Below, piece after piece: positions 54,987-63,941 of a DNA stretch of 64,000 nt. Position numbers and translations under genes: made by a program. This stretch comes from an uncultured Psychrobacter sp. (GTDB taxonomy: Bacteria; Pseudomonadota; Gammaproteobacteria; Pseudomonadales; Moraxellaceae). The stretch spans positions 84,480-148,479 of the forward strand of contig CANMUI010000007.1 in the NCBI GenBank assembly GCA_947501045.1. Direction: 5' to 3'. Positions within the stretch are counted from its first letter, which is position 1; each line of letters begins with the position of its first letter. Under the pieces are notes generated by a model, which was not told where the DNA came from, did not search any database, and saw only the letters and a program-made list of their open reading frames with translations.

Positions 54987-56609
54987 ATGACGGTTTCTCA
55001 TTACCATTTAGTAGTACGCAAGTGGCGTTTTATATGCATTCAGCTGCTACTAATAGTAAGTATGCTACTACCGCTACCTTTATATGCTGCTACAGAAGAG
55101 CTGGCCGAGGTGGCAACCGTATTAGGTATCGATACAGCAGAAGCGGCTTCCGATAGCAGCGCACCTGCAGATAGCGAAGCCCCCATGCAGACTTCGCCGC
55201 CTGCTGCGCCGCCACCAGTTATCAGTGGTGAAAGTACTAACAACGCTCAAATTGAAACCACCCCAACTCCGCAAAAAGACGAAGCTATTCGTCAGCGTAT
55301 CAGTGGTATTTTTTCTGAAATTGAAGGTTTGCAAGCAGTTAATGTCAGTGTCACTCAAGGCGTAGTGACGCTCACAGGGGAGACACCGAACGAGAAAAAA
55401 GCGCAGCAAGCTATTAATTTAACCAATCGTTTGACGGATGTGGTCACGGTAGATGATGAGATAAATCGTACTCTAGATGTACAAGATAATGTCAGCACTG
55501 TGTATCAAGGTCTTAAAACTCAAGTCAAAAACTTGATTAAGGCTTTGCCTTTATTACTTGTGGGCATTGTGGTTTTTGGTCTTGTAGCATGGTTTGGTAG
55601 TTGGTTGTCTAATCGGCAAAAAATGTGGCAACGCCTTACTCCCAATCCTTTTGTCGCTGAGCTACTAGCACAAACTGTTAAAGTTATCTTTATCATCTTC
55701 GGGTTGATATTAGCCTTAAGCTTAATAGGCGCTGAGACCATTTTAGGTACGCTTCTTGGCGGGGCCGGGGTCATCGGTATCGCTGTTGGTTTTGCAGTCA
55801 AAGATACCATTGAGAACTATATAGCCTCTTTAATGCTCAGTATCCGCCAGCCGTTTCGTGCTCGCGATCAAGTGGTGATCAATGGGCAAGAAGGCATTGT
55901 GGTACGCCTGACCTCAAGAGCCACCATTTTAATGACTTTAGATGGTAATCAGCTGCGCATTCCTAATGCTGAGGTCTTTAAAGGCACGATTCTAAATTAT
56001 ACCAAGAATCCTGAGCGCCGCTTTACTTTTGAGCTTGGCGTCGATGCTAATGATGATCCACTAGCTGCTATTAAGGTCGGTCTGGATGCTATCAAAACCT
56101 TAGATTTTGTATTGGACAAGCCCAAATCTATCGCTATTATTACCAATGTGGGCGACTCCAATATCATCCTTGAGTTTCAAGTATGGGTTAATCAATCAGA
56201 AACTGACTTTTTTAAGGCTCGTAGTATCGCTATTCGAGAGACCAAGCATGCTTTAGAAAATGAAGGTTTCAGCTTGCCTGAGCCTATTTATCGTCTCCGT
56301 TTCAACGATAAATTAGAAAAAGCTTTTGAACAGACGCAGAAAGTTGCCCCCGATATTGAGGCTGATACCGATATGACTATCACATCTACGACGCCTGAAG
56401 AGGCGACAATGGATACCGAAGCTAGTAGTAACGATGATAAAGAGAAACAACGGGCCAAAGCACGTGCTAAATATATTTTGCAAGGCAGTAGTGCCAATGA
56501 AATACTTGATGCTCGTCCTGATGACAAATTGATGGAAAAGGTAGAACAAGAAATTGCAGAGAGCTCTGATGCTACCGACTTATTAAATGCCAATAGTCCG
56601 CAGGAGTAA
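54987..56609 (+). CDS. MscS-family mechanosensitive channel with BON domain
   Basis: 540 aa. Signal-like N-terminus (MQLLLIVSMLLPLPLYA-type segment, residues 14-32), a Pro/Ser/Ala linker, then a BON domain (about 100-170: RQRISGIFSEIEGLQAVNVSVTQGVVTLTGETPNEKKAQQAINLTNRLTDVVTVDDEI). Three TM segments (185-205, 228-248, 255-275) with the pore helix GTLLGGAGVIGIAVGFAVKDTIENYIASLM and a cytoplasmic vestibule; acidic tail. Gate opened by membrane tension. AAAGGA is upstream of the ATG. Confidence 0.9.
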   Translation: MTVSHYHLVVRKWRFICIQLLLIVSMLLPLPLYAATEELAEVATVLGIDTAEAASDSSAPADSEAPMQTSPPAAPPPVISGESTNNAQIETTPTPQKDEAIRQRISGIFSEIEGLQAVNVSVTQGVVTLTGETPNEKKAQQAINLTNRLTDVVTVDDEINRTLDVQDNVSTVYQGLKTQVKNLIKALPLLLVGIVVFGLVAWFGSWLSNRQKMWQRLTPNPFVAELLAQTVKVIFIIFGLILALSLIGAETILGTLLGGAGVIGIAVGFAVKDTIENYIASLMLSIRQPFRARDQVVINGQEGIVVRLTSRATILMTLDGNQLRIPNAEVFKGTILNYTKNPERRFTFELGVDANDDPLAAIKVGLDAIKTLDFVLDKPKSIAIITNVGDSNIILEFQVWVNQSETDFFKARSIAIRETKHALENEGFSLPEPIYRLRFNDKLEKAFEQTQKVAPDIEADTDMTITSTTPEEATMDTEASSNDDKEKQRAKARAKYILQGSSANEILDARPDDKLMEKVEQEIAESSDATDLLNANSPQE

Positions 56610-56687
56610 TCATAAGTCGCTAAGCATCGAAGACGAGTTTATAGTCAACCATTGAGTAGACAATCATCAAAACATAGGCAACAAAAA

Positions 56688-56710
56688 AGGACTAAGATAA
56701 CTTTAGTCCT
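56688..56710 (-). terminator. Terminator of rnr
   Basis: AGGACTAA/TTAGTCCT (56688-56695 and 56703-56710); six T follow on the minus strand. It may also serve the convergent mscS gene weakly. Confidence 0.87.
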
Positions 56711-56748
56711 ATTTGATAAATCAGTTTTTATAGTTAACGATACTTTTT

Positions 56749-56786
56749 AGGATAGTAATAGTTAGTTAGGATAGTAATAGTTAGTG
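56749..56786. repeat. Tandem 19-bp repeat
   Basis: Two copies of AGGATAGTAATAGTTAGTT, 18 of 19 bp identical, directly abutting in the intergenic region after mscS. Confidence 0.85.
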
Positions 56787-56795
56787 TAGTGCAAA

Positions 56796-59093
56796 CTAGC
56801 TATTTTTATTGCTGCTCTTACCTTTGCCTTTACCATTGCCATTGCTCTTAGAACTATTGTTTTTAGAGCTTGAGCCTTTGGAGCTTGAACGACTCTTTTT
56901 CTTGGTTTGATTCATCTCACTAGCTTTTAGCTTAGCGGTCAAATCAAAGTCGATCTGCAATAAGTCCATATTAACCCCAGCAACTTTTACTTTTACTAAG
57001 TCGCCAAGACCAAACAATGTCCCTTTGTCTTTACCAATTAGCTGCTGCTGCTGTTCATCGTAGACAAAAAAGTCATCGCCAACATTGGAGATATGCACCA
57101 GACCATCGATATATAAGTCGGTCAAAGTAATAAACAAACCAAAACTTGTCACCGTGGTCACCACGCCTTCAAACTCTTCACCAACGTGATCTTTCATGTA
57201 ATGACACTTAAGCCAAGTTTCTACGTAACGCGAAGCCTTTTCAGCTCGGCGCTCGGTGTCTGAGGTTTGTGTGCCTGCCGCGTCTAAAGAAAAATCCATA
57301 ACGGGCTGCTTGCTATGGGTGACCTTAGCCTTGATCCCTCGATGCAGCATCAAGTCAGGATAGCGGCGAATCGGGGATGTAAAGTGGCTATATTCGTCAT
57401 AAGCCAAGCCAAAGTGACCGATGTTATCAGGAGCATAGTTGGCCTGCATCATTGAGCGTAGCAGCATACTGTGGATACTAATGGCATCTGGACGATCTTT
57501 AGTCGCCTCAATAATACGCTGATAGTCCGCCTGCGTTGGACTCTCCTCAGGAAACGGCAGACCAAAGTTCTTGGCATACTCGTGAATACGCATTGACTTT
57601 TCGTTATCAGGTTTGTCGTGATTACGATACAAAACAGGTAACTCATTTTTTAAAGCGAAGTTTGCCGCACAGGTATTGGCAAGCAGCATACACTCTTCAA
57701 TAAGTTTATGCGCATCGCCACGAGTACGGGGTAAGATTGCTTTAATACCGCCCTCTTCATTAAACTTAATATAAGTCTCGACCGTCTCAAATTCCATCGC
57801 ATGACGCTCTTCGCGTTTTTTGATCAGCAAGTCATACAATTGATGTAGGGTATCTACAGATTTTTTGACGTCTTTATTGCCAGTCAAAGATTTGGGGACA
57901 CCTTGGTCTTTTGGATTGGCAAAGTAGTCATTGACTTGGTTATAAGTAAGACGCGCTTGCGAATGCATAACTGCCGGGTAGAACTCATAACCTGTGACAT
58001 TACCTGCTCTAGATACCTTGATGTCAGCGACCATACATAAACGATCGACATCAGGATTTAAGGAGCACAGACCGTTTGATAAGACTTCTGGCAACATTGG
58101 AATCACGCGATGCGGGAAATATACTGAGGTACCGCGCTCAAAAGCGTCTTTATCAAGAGGCGAGTTTGGCGTGACATAATGACTGACGTCAGCGATAGCG
58201 ACCAGTACTCGGTAGTTACCACCAGAACGTTTTTCGGCAAATACCGCATCATCAAAGTCGCGTGCATCTTCACCATCGATAGTAATCAGCGGCAAATCAC
58301 GCAGATCGGTGCGACCTTTTAGATCTTTTTCGGTAGGCTCTTCATAATCATTGGCCTGTTTGAGAGCAGCGGCACTAAACTCAGACGGGATATCGTAGTT
58401 AAGTAAAGTCGTCTCAATAATCAATTCACGATCATTATCATCAGACAATACTTCAGTGATTTTACCTGTAGCAAATTCATGCTGATTGGGCCAATCAATA
58501 ATATCAACTTTGACGGGATAACCTTCTTTGACTTCTAAAGCTTGTACGTTATCGTCGCTCACCGTGATCGGCTGATGATTATTAGGACTACCCAGCTCCA
58601 CGCAGTAGCCATCCTCATCTTTTGCAAGTGTACCAATAAACTGATTTTGTTGACGCTCTATCACATCGACGATACGCCCTTCGGTACGACCTCGATTGTC
58701 GGTTGAGGTGCCAATAGCATTGACTGTATCACCGTTGAACACCCAGCGCATCTGCTTTTCGTGTAAGAACAGATCCGGCATATCCTCTAGTACTACAAAG
58801 CCAAAACCTTTAGCGTGGGCAGATACTATGCCTGTTACCACATCTTGTTTGGTTACCGTACGATAGCGATAAGGGCGTCCTTCGCGGTTAACTTGTCCAT
58901 CACGTGCCATGGCCTTGAGACGATTGCCTAAAGCGTCGAACTGCTCAGGATCTTCTATGCCAAAAATTTTTGCTAATTGTTGATGCGTGGTTTCACCCTG
59001 ATCACTGATCGTGCTTAGAATAAGCTCGCGACTGGGTATAGGATTGTCGTATTTTTGTGCCTCACTTGAAGCGTTTGGATCATTCCAACTCAT
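56796..59093 (-). CDS. rnr: Ribonuclease R
   Basis: 3'-5' exoribonuclease that degrades structured RNA. Cold-shock-like N-terminal domains, the RNB catalytic domain (ITIDGEDARDFDDAVFAE, with three catalytic Asp), and a C-terminal S1 domain (EFEGVVTTVTSFGLFITL...GLVHISNV). The last ~45 residues are Ser/Lys/Asn-rich (SKGSSSKNNSSKS). 765 aa, normal. Confidence 0.97.
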   Translation of the reverse strand: MSWNDPNASSEAQKYDNPIPSRELILSTISDQGETTHQQLAKIFGIEDPEQFDALGNRLKAMARDGQVNREGRPYRYRTVTKQDVVTGIVSAHAKGFGFVVLEDMPDLFLHEKQMRWVFNGDTVNAIGTSTDNRGRTEGRIVDVIERQQNQFIGTLAKDEDGYCVELGSPNNHQPITVSDDNVQALEVKEGYPVKVDIIDWPNQHEFATGKITEVLSDDNDRELIIETTLLNYDIPSEFSAAALKQANDYEEPTEKDLKGRTDLRDLPLITIDGEDARDFDDAVFAEKRSGGNYRVLVAIADVSHYVTPNSPLDKDAFERGTSVYFPHRVIPMLPEVLSNGLCSLNPDVDRLCMVADIKVSRAGNVTGYEFYPAVMHSQARLTYNQVNDYFANPKDQGVPKSLTGNKDVKKSVDTLHQLYDLLIKKREERHAMEFETVETYIKFNEEGGIKAILPRTRGDAHKLIEECMLLANTCAANFALKNELPVLYRNHDKPDNEKSMRIHEYAKNFGLPFPEESPTQADYQRIIEATKDRPDAISIHSMLLRSMMQANYAPDNIGHFGLAYDEYSHFTSPIRRYPDLMLHRGIKAKVTHSKQPVMDFSLDAAGTQTSDTERRAEKASRYVETWLKCHYMKDHVGEEFEGVVTTVTSFGLFITLTDLYIDGLVHISNVGDDFFVYDEQQQQLIGKDKGTLFGLGDLVKVKVAGVNMDLLQIDFDLTAKLKASEMNQTKKKSRSSSKGSSSKNNSSKSNGNGKGKGKSSNKNS

Positions 59094-59217
59094 AAAGTAC
59101 CGTATCTATTTTTAAAATTATTAATGGGAGCTATCTTAACACGAACGATGCGCCAATATCTTGCATCAATCGTCTTGTATGTATGTGACCGTATATTGTC
59201 ATGGCTCGACAGCTAAC

Positions 59218-60462
59218 TTATATATCGATATCAACAGTATTAGATTCATTGGTAATCTTTTTACTGTCTAATTCTTTGGACACTTCAAGAACGGTAGTTT
59301 GGTTTGATTTGTCTAAGTACTTCTGTGCTTTGTCCACCTCAGTAGTCAAAGTATTTACCGTCTGCTTCATATTCTCTAGCGCTTCAATCTTATAATTGCT
59401 GATCATGTCCATCGTCTCATAGACGTTATTGAAGGCATTTTGTAATTTATCAAGCTCAATGGTGCTACTAGTCGCTTGTTCATGAATCTCTCCTGATTGA
59501 CGCTTGAGCATAGCGGAGGTCGATTCAATAAGGCTACTAGTGGTTTTGTTCAAAGCGGTAATCTGATCGAGTACCAATTTTTGATTAGTCATCGCTTGGG
59601 CGACGACAACAGCAGTACGCAGCGCTGATACGGTAGTGGTAGTGGCACGGTCCACCCCTTTGATCAGTTCTAAGTTATTTTTGCGAATCGTATCAAGAGC
59701 CAAATACCCTTGTACGTTAACCGCCAACTGAGTCAAAAAGTCGGTGTTCTTTTGGCGCACATAAAACAGCATCTCTTCTTTTATAATGCGTGCTTTTTCA
59801 GGGTCTGTGGCTTCGATCGCATAGATTTTTTGCTCAAGCTGCTCATCAATCTTTTTACCGACATAGATATACTGGCGAATAGATTGCATCAGCTCCCACA
59901 TATTGACCTTTTCTTGCTCAATCATAGCATTGTCTTTGAGCAGCTCATCTTTACCATTATAAAGGCTGGTCACGACCGCATTGATATGCGACTGTGCAGA
60001 TTCGTACTGGCGAAAATAATCCTGAACTTTGTTACCAAAAGGGATAAGGCCAAACAATTTACGTGAGCTGGTCAGCTCTTTTTTGCTAGGATCTAAATCC
60101 TCTACGATACCGCGCAGCTCAGTCAAGGACTTAGCAATCGGCGAGTTATCAAACAAGCTATCGTTCAGGCTTTTGGCTGGTAGCTCTAACATACGGTTAG
60201 AGACTTGGGCGGACTCACGAATCTCTTTGTTGCCCAGATTATGAATAGACTGCACATTTTGCTGAAACTCAGGACTGTGCACAGAATTGGTCAGCACATG
60301 ATCGACGAAAGCATCTACTTTTGCATCAAGCTCGGGTATTTGGCTCTTATCTAGTTTCACCATTTGATCAGCTTCACTCTTTTGTACTTCTTGCACCGGC
60401 TCAGGCGGTGTCAGTGAGATGCTCGGCGTAGTAGAATTTTCAGGTGGGGTCAACTCTTGCAT
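59218..60462 (-). CDS. TelA-family toxic anion resistance protein
   Basis: 414 aa, predominantly helical. Pattern of the TelA family: PAKSLNDSLFDNSPIAKSLTELRGIVEDLDPSKK, RKLFGLIPFGNKVQDYFRQYESAQSHINAVV, and IMQTIRQ-type helices with AQAMTNQKLVLDQITALNKTTSSLIESTSAMLKRQ. Linked to tellurite resistance in some plasmids but its molecular role is unknown. There are no ter neighbours here. Confidence 0.88.
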   Translation of the reverse strand: MQELTPPENSTTPSISLTPPEPVQEVQKSEADQMVKLDKSQIPELDAKVDAFVDHVLTNSVHSPEFQQNVQSIHNLGNKEIRESAQVSNRMLELPAKSLNDSLFDNSPIAKSLTELRGIVEDLDPSKKELTSSRKLFGLIPFGNKVQDYFRQYESAQSHINAVVTSLYNGKDELLKDNAMIEQEKVNMWELMQSIRQYIYVGKKIDEQLEQKIYAIEATDPEKARIIKEEMLFYVRQKNTDFLTQLAVNVQGYLALDTIRKNNLELIKGVDRATTTTVSALRTAVVVAQAMTNQKLVLDQITALNKTTSSLIESTSAMLKRQSGEIHEQATSSTIELDKLQNAFNNVYETMDMISNYKIEALENMKQTVNTLTTEVDKAQKYLDKSNQTTVLEVSKELDSKKITNESNTVDIDI

Positions 60463-60890
60463 AAGATGTCCTTTAAATAGTTAATATGTAAAATATTTTG
60501 GTTGATAGTGTTAATTATAGTTATCTGTACTATCAAATAGATGTTTTTTTAATAGATAGGGCTATTAGATCAGATAAAAGCCCAACAGACTTTTAGATTA
60601 CCGCGTAATCAAAAAAGTGAGAAGACTGATTTTGTAAAATAAAATCAGTACGTTAAAATTGCGGATTGTAGAGATTCTGCTCAAATCTATCGGTAATAGT
60701 ATACCTTAGATTTTAAAAAAATTTATTAAGCCCTTTTTGTCAGACCCTATAGCGAAAAACCACCAATATCCCGCAGCATATTGATGGTTAGAAATGGAGC
60801 TACTGATTATGGGCTTGTTCGCAATATATTTTGTTCACGATATATTATAGTTACTAAATTACAGCTACTAAGTTATAGCAGACATGCTGG
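60463..60890. other. Intergenic region telA-infC (428 bp)
   Basis: Holds a minus-strand terminator at 60755-60788. No ribosomal protein gene (rpmI or rplT) was found, though these usually follow infC. No other gene was recognised. Confidence 0.55.
60755..60788 (-). terminator. Terminator of the thrS-infC operon
   Basis: Arms ACCATCAATAT and ATATTGGTGGT on the minus strand, with one mismatch and a loop of about 8 nt, followed by TTTTT; located 100 bp past infC. Confidence 0.8.
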
Positions 60891-61412
60891 CTATTTTTTC
60901 TTAGTAGGGCCTAGCAACATACCCATTTGACGACCTTCCATCTTAGGAGGTTGTTCGACATTCGAGATATCAGCCGTGTCTTCAATAATACGATCGAGTT
61001 GCTTGCGACCAATATCTTGGTGAGCCATTTCACGACCACGGAAGCGAATACTGATCTTAACCTTGTCCTGATCTTCTAAAAAGCTAATAATTTTACGCAG
61101 TTTTACTTGATAATCGGCTTCTTCAGTACTAGGACGCAGCTTCATCTCTTTAAGCTGAGTTTGTTTTTGGTTCTTTTTAGCCTCTTTCGCTTTTTGCTTT
61201 TGATCATAGAGATAATGTTTATAATCCATAATCTTACATACGGGCGGTTTGGCATCCGGAACCAATTCAACCAAATCTAAATTATCATCACGAGCCGCTT
61301 TCATCGCGGTATCAATATCAACCACGCCCATCTGTTCGCCATCTTCTTTGACCAACCGGACTTCTTTAGCACTGATATCTTCGTTGATATTCAAACGGTT
61401 TGACTGTTTAAT
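60891..61412 (-). CDS. infC: Translation initiation factor IF-3, ATT start
   Basis: 173 aa when started at ATT (61412): it begins fMet-KQSNRLNINEDISAKEVRLV, the family's normal N-terminus. A strong GAGGAG lies 8 nt before ATT and overlaps the last codons of thrS, so translation is coupled. A TTG at 61394 is an alternative but would remove 6 residues and has no good ribosome site. NT domain, Lys-rich linker, CT domain RFRGREMAHQDIGR...EGRQMGMLLGPTKKK. AUU starts underlie IF-3 autoregulation in E. coli. Confidence 0.92.
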   Translation of the reverse strand: MKQSNRLNINEDISAKEVRLVKEDGEQMGVVDIDTAMKAARDDNLDLVELVPDAKPPVCKIMDYKHYLYDQKQKAKEAKKNQKQTQLKEMKLRPSTEEADYQVKLRKIISFLEDQDKVKISIRFRGREMAHQDIGRKQLDRIIEDTADISNVEQPPKMEGRQMGMLLGPTKKK

Positions 61413-61417
61413 AGGTA

Positions 61418-63352
61418 TTACTCCTCATCTGTTTTTTGTTTTAGTCGGCCTTTATCACTAACAGCTTTTTGTACTAAGGTGATAAATTCGGCAACTGACA
61501 TCACACCAAGGTTTTCACCTTCGCGGGTACGGACGTTAACGCTGCCTGACTCGACTTCTTTATCCCCTAATACTAGCATATAGGGGATACGTTCTAATGT
61601 TTTCTCTCGTATCTTAAATCCTATTTTTTCGTTACGCAAGTCACTAATAGCACGAATACCTGCGTTTTTGAGCTCATTGACTACATTTTTACAAGCATCC
61701 GCCTGTTTATCGGTAATATTCATCACCGCTACTTGCTTGGGAGCGAGCCATACTGGCATCCAACCGGCGTAGTTTTCGATCAAAATGCCAATGAAGCGCT
61801 CAAACGAACCAAGTATGGCTCGGTGCAACATAATTGGGGTTTCGCGCTCGCCTTGCTCATTGACAAATTCAGCATCCAAGCGCTCAGGCATATTAGGATC
61901 AACCTGAATGGTACCGCATTGCCACACGCGCCCTAAGCTGTCTTTAAGACTAAACTCAATCTTCGGACCATAAAATGCGCCTTCGCCCGGCAAGTATTCC
62001 CAATCTAGACCTGAGCTATCAAGAGCATCCGCCAAAGCTTTTTCGGCATAATCCCAAGACTCATCGCTACCCACGCGCTTCTCTGGACGGGTCGAGAGCT
62101 TCATAATAATATTATCAAAGCCAAAGTCTTCGTATACGGCCAAGGTCAACTTAATAAACTCTGCTACTTCCTCTTGAATCTGCGCGGGCGTACAGAATAT
62201 ATGCGCATCATCTTGGGTAAAACCGCGCACTCGCATTAGACCATGTAACGACCCTGACGGCTCGTTACGATGACAAGAGCCAAACTCTGCCATACGCAGC
62301 GGCAACTCGCGGTAAGATTTTAGACCTTGATTGAAGACTTGCACGTGGCAAGGACAATTCATTGGCTTTACCGCATAATCACGGTTTTCGCTAGAGGTCG
62401 TAAACATATTGGTCGCATAATTGCCCCAGTGTCCTGAGCGCTCCCACAAACTACGATCTACAATTTGCGGCGTCTTAATCTCTTCATAGCCATTATCGTA
62501 TTGTACTTTACGCATATACTGCTCAAGCACTTGATAAATCGTCCAGCCATTAGCGTGCCAAAACACCATACCCGGCGCTTGCTCTTGCATATGAAACAGA
62601 TCAAGCGCACGGCCAATCTTACGATGGTCACGTTTTTCTGCTTCTTCAATACGCTGAATATAAGCCTTTAGATCTTTTTTATCTGCCCACGCCGTACCAT
62701 AAATACGTTGTAGCTGTTCGTTCTTAGCATCACCGCGCCAATAAGCGCCAGACATTTTGGTTAACTTAAATACCTTTAAGAAGCGCGTATTTGGTACATG
62801 CGGCCCACGGCACATATCGACGTATTCTTGATGATGATACAGGCCAAAAGCCTCTTCGCCTTGCATATCATTAATCAGCTTGAGCTTGTAGTCCTCACCG
62901 CGCTCTTCAAAGATCTTAATCACTTCATCACGTGGGGTTATCTTCTTTATGACGTCGTAGTCCTGCTTTATCAACTCCATCATGCGTTTTTCGATAGCTT
63001 CCATATGCTCAGGCGTAAACGGCGTTTCACTATAAATATCGTAATAAAAACCATCTTCGATCACAGGACCAATGACCATTTTTACGTCAGGATACAGCTG
63101 CTTTACCGCGTGTCCTAATAAATGTGCGGCCGAGTGACGAATGATATCCACGCCGTCAGCGTCTTTTGGAGTGACAATCTCAACTTTGGCATCATCAATG
63201 ATAGGATCGGAGGCATCTACCAAATGACCATCTACTCGTCCAGCAACCGTTGCTTTTGCAAGACCTGCGCCAATACTTTGCGCCACTTCCATAACGGTGG
63301 TGCTGCCCTCAAACTCTTTTACGCTACCATCGGGTAAAGTAATCGCTACCAT
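61418..63352 (-). CDS. thrS: Threonyl-tRNA synthetase
   Basis: Class II aminoacyl-tRNA synthetase. TGS domain (residues 1-60), editing domain with HSAAHLLGHA and the CxxxH-type YVDMCRGPHVPNT, catalytic core MSGAYWRGDAKNEQLQRIYGTAW, MNCPCHVQVF and the class II motifs around FGSCHRNEPSGSLHGLMRVRGFTQDDAHIFC, then the anticodon-binding domain from about 530. 644 aa, standard. Confidence 0.98.
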   Translation of the reverse strand: MVAITLPDGSVKEFEGSTTVMEVAQSIGAGLAKATVAGRVDGHLVDASDPIIDDAKVEIVTPKDADGVDIIRHSAAHLLGHAVKQLYPDVKMVIGPVIEDGFYYDIYSETPFTPEHMEAIEKRMMELIKQDYDVIKKITPRDEVIKIFEERGEDYKLKLINDMQGEEAFGLYHHQEYVDMCRGPHVPNTRFLKVFKLTKMSGAYWRGDAKNEQLQRIYGTAWADKKDLKAYIQRIEEAEKRDHRKIGRALDLFHMQEQAPGMVFWHANGWTIYQVLEQYMRKVQYDNGYEEIKTPQIVDRSLWERSGHWGNYATNMFTTSSENRDYAVKPMNCPCHVQVFNQGLKSYRELPLRMAEFGSCHRNEPSGSLHGLMRVRGFTQDDAHIFCTPAQIQEEVAEFIKLTLAVYEDFGFDNIIMKLSTRPEKRVGSDESWDYAEKALADALDSSGLDWEYLPGEGAFYGPKIEFSLKDSLGRVWQCGTIQVDPNMPERLDAEFVNEQGERETPIMLHRAILGSFERFIGILIENYAGWMPVWLAPKQVAVMNITDKQADACKNVVNELKNAGIRAISDLRNEKIGFKIREKTLERIPYMLVLGDKEVESGSVNVRTREGENLGVMSVAEFITLVQKAVSDKGRLKQKTDEE

Positions 63353-63649
63353 AGTCTTAAATCCAAATGTTATTAAAACGCCACTACATATATGAGTGCA
63401 TAAAGGTGGCTATTAAAGCAGAAAAACCGGCAACAATGCCAGTCATAGTATATAGGTGATAACAATGTATAATATCAATGCCGCCTATTATAAACGATTT
63501 TTGATAGCTAATCTTGCTATTTGCTTATACCATAGTTATCGATGCTAACAACAAATTATCAAGGGTAACAATAAGCAGTTGCTCAAGCTTATAATAAGCT
63601 CATAGTCTTACGTTTATTCATCGCAGTATCAATAAATCTGTATTGCTAA

Positions 63650-63693
63650 GTATCGTTACGCTCAAGGCTATGTATCGATACGCTCAAGCTTAG
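63650..63693. repeat. Tandem 22-bp repeat
   Basis: Two adjacent units beginning GTATCG-TACGCTCAAG; they differ at a few positions near the end. Confidence 0.7.
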
Positions 63694-63706
63694 TCAGAGT
63701 CAGTAA

Positions 63707-63723
63707 GGTGCGCCCCGCGCACC
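63707..63723. repeat. 17-bp GC palindrome, copy 2
   Basis: GGTGCGCCCCGCGCACC; one base from copy 1 at 35779-35795. Confidence 0.65.
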
Positions 63724-63790
63724 AACAAGGTATAGCAAGGTGTTTCACAATTTATAAAATACCAAATTCAAAATAAATTAAAAACAGAGC

Positions 63791-63818
63791 TTGACGGATA
63801 AACTAAACCACGTATAAT
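63791..63818 (+). promoter_or_regulatory. rRNA-type promoter P1
   Basis: TTGACG, 16-bp spacer, TATAAT, then GCCACCC. The 16-bp spacing and the GC-rich discriminator resemble E. coli rrn P1. Confidence 0.7.
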
Positions 63819-63913
63819 GCCACCCAGTCGAAAGGGAAGGCGGATTGAGAATGAGTTATCATTCTAAAAATCAAAGCCTACTAAATTAATTTTAAAATAA
63901 AATAATTTAATCC

Positions 63914-63941
63914 TTGACTTACCAATTAAAGCGTCTATAAT
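63914..63941 (+). promoter_or_regulatory. rRNA-type promoter P2
   Basis: TTGACT, 16-bp spacer, TATAAT; preceded by a 30-bp AT-rich UP-like stretch (63880-63912) and followed by a leader GCACCTC. Together with P1 this is the tandem architecture of rRNA operons. Confidence 0.75.
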
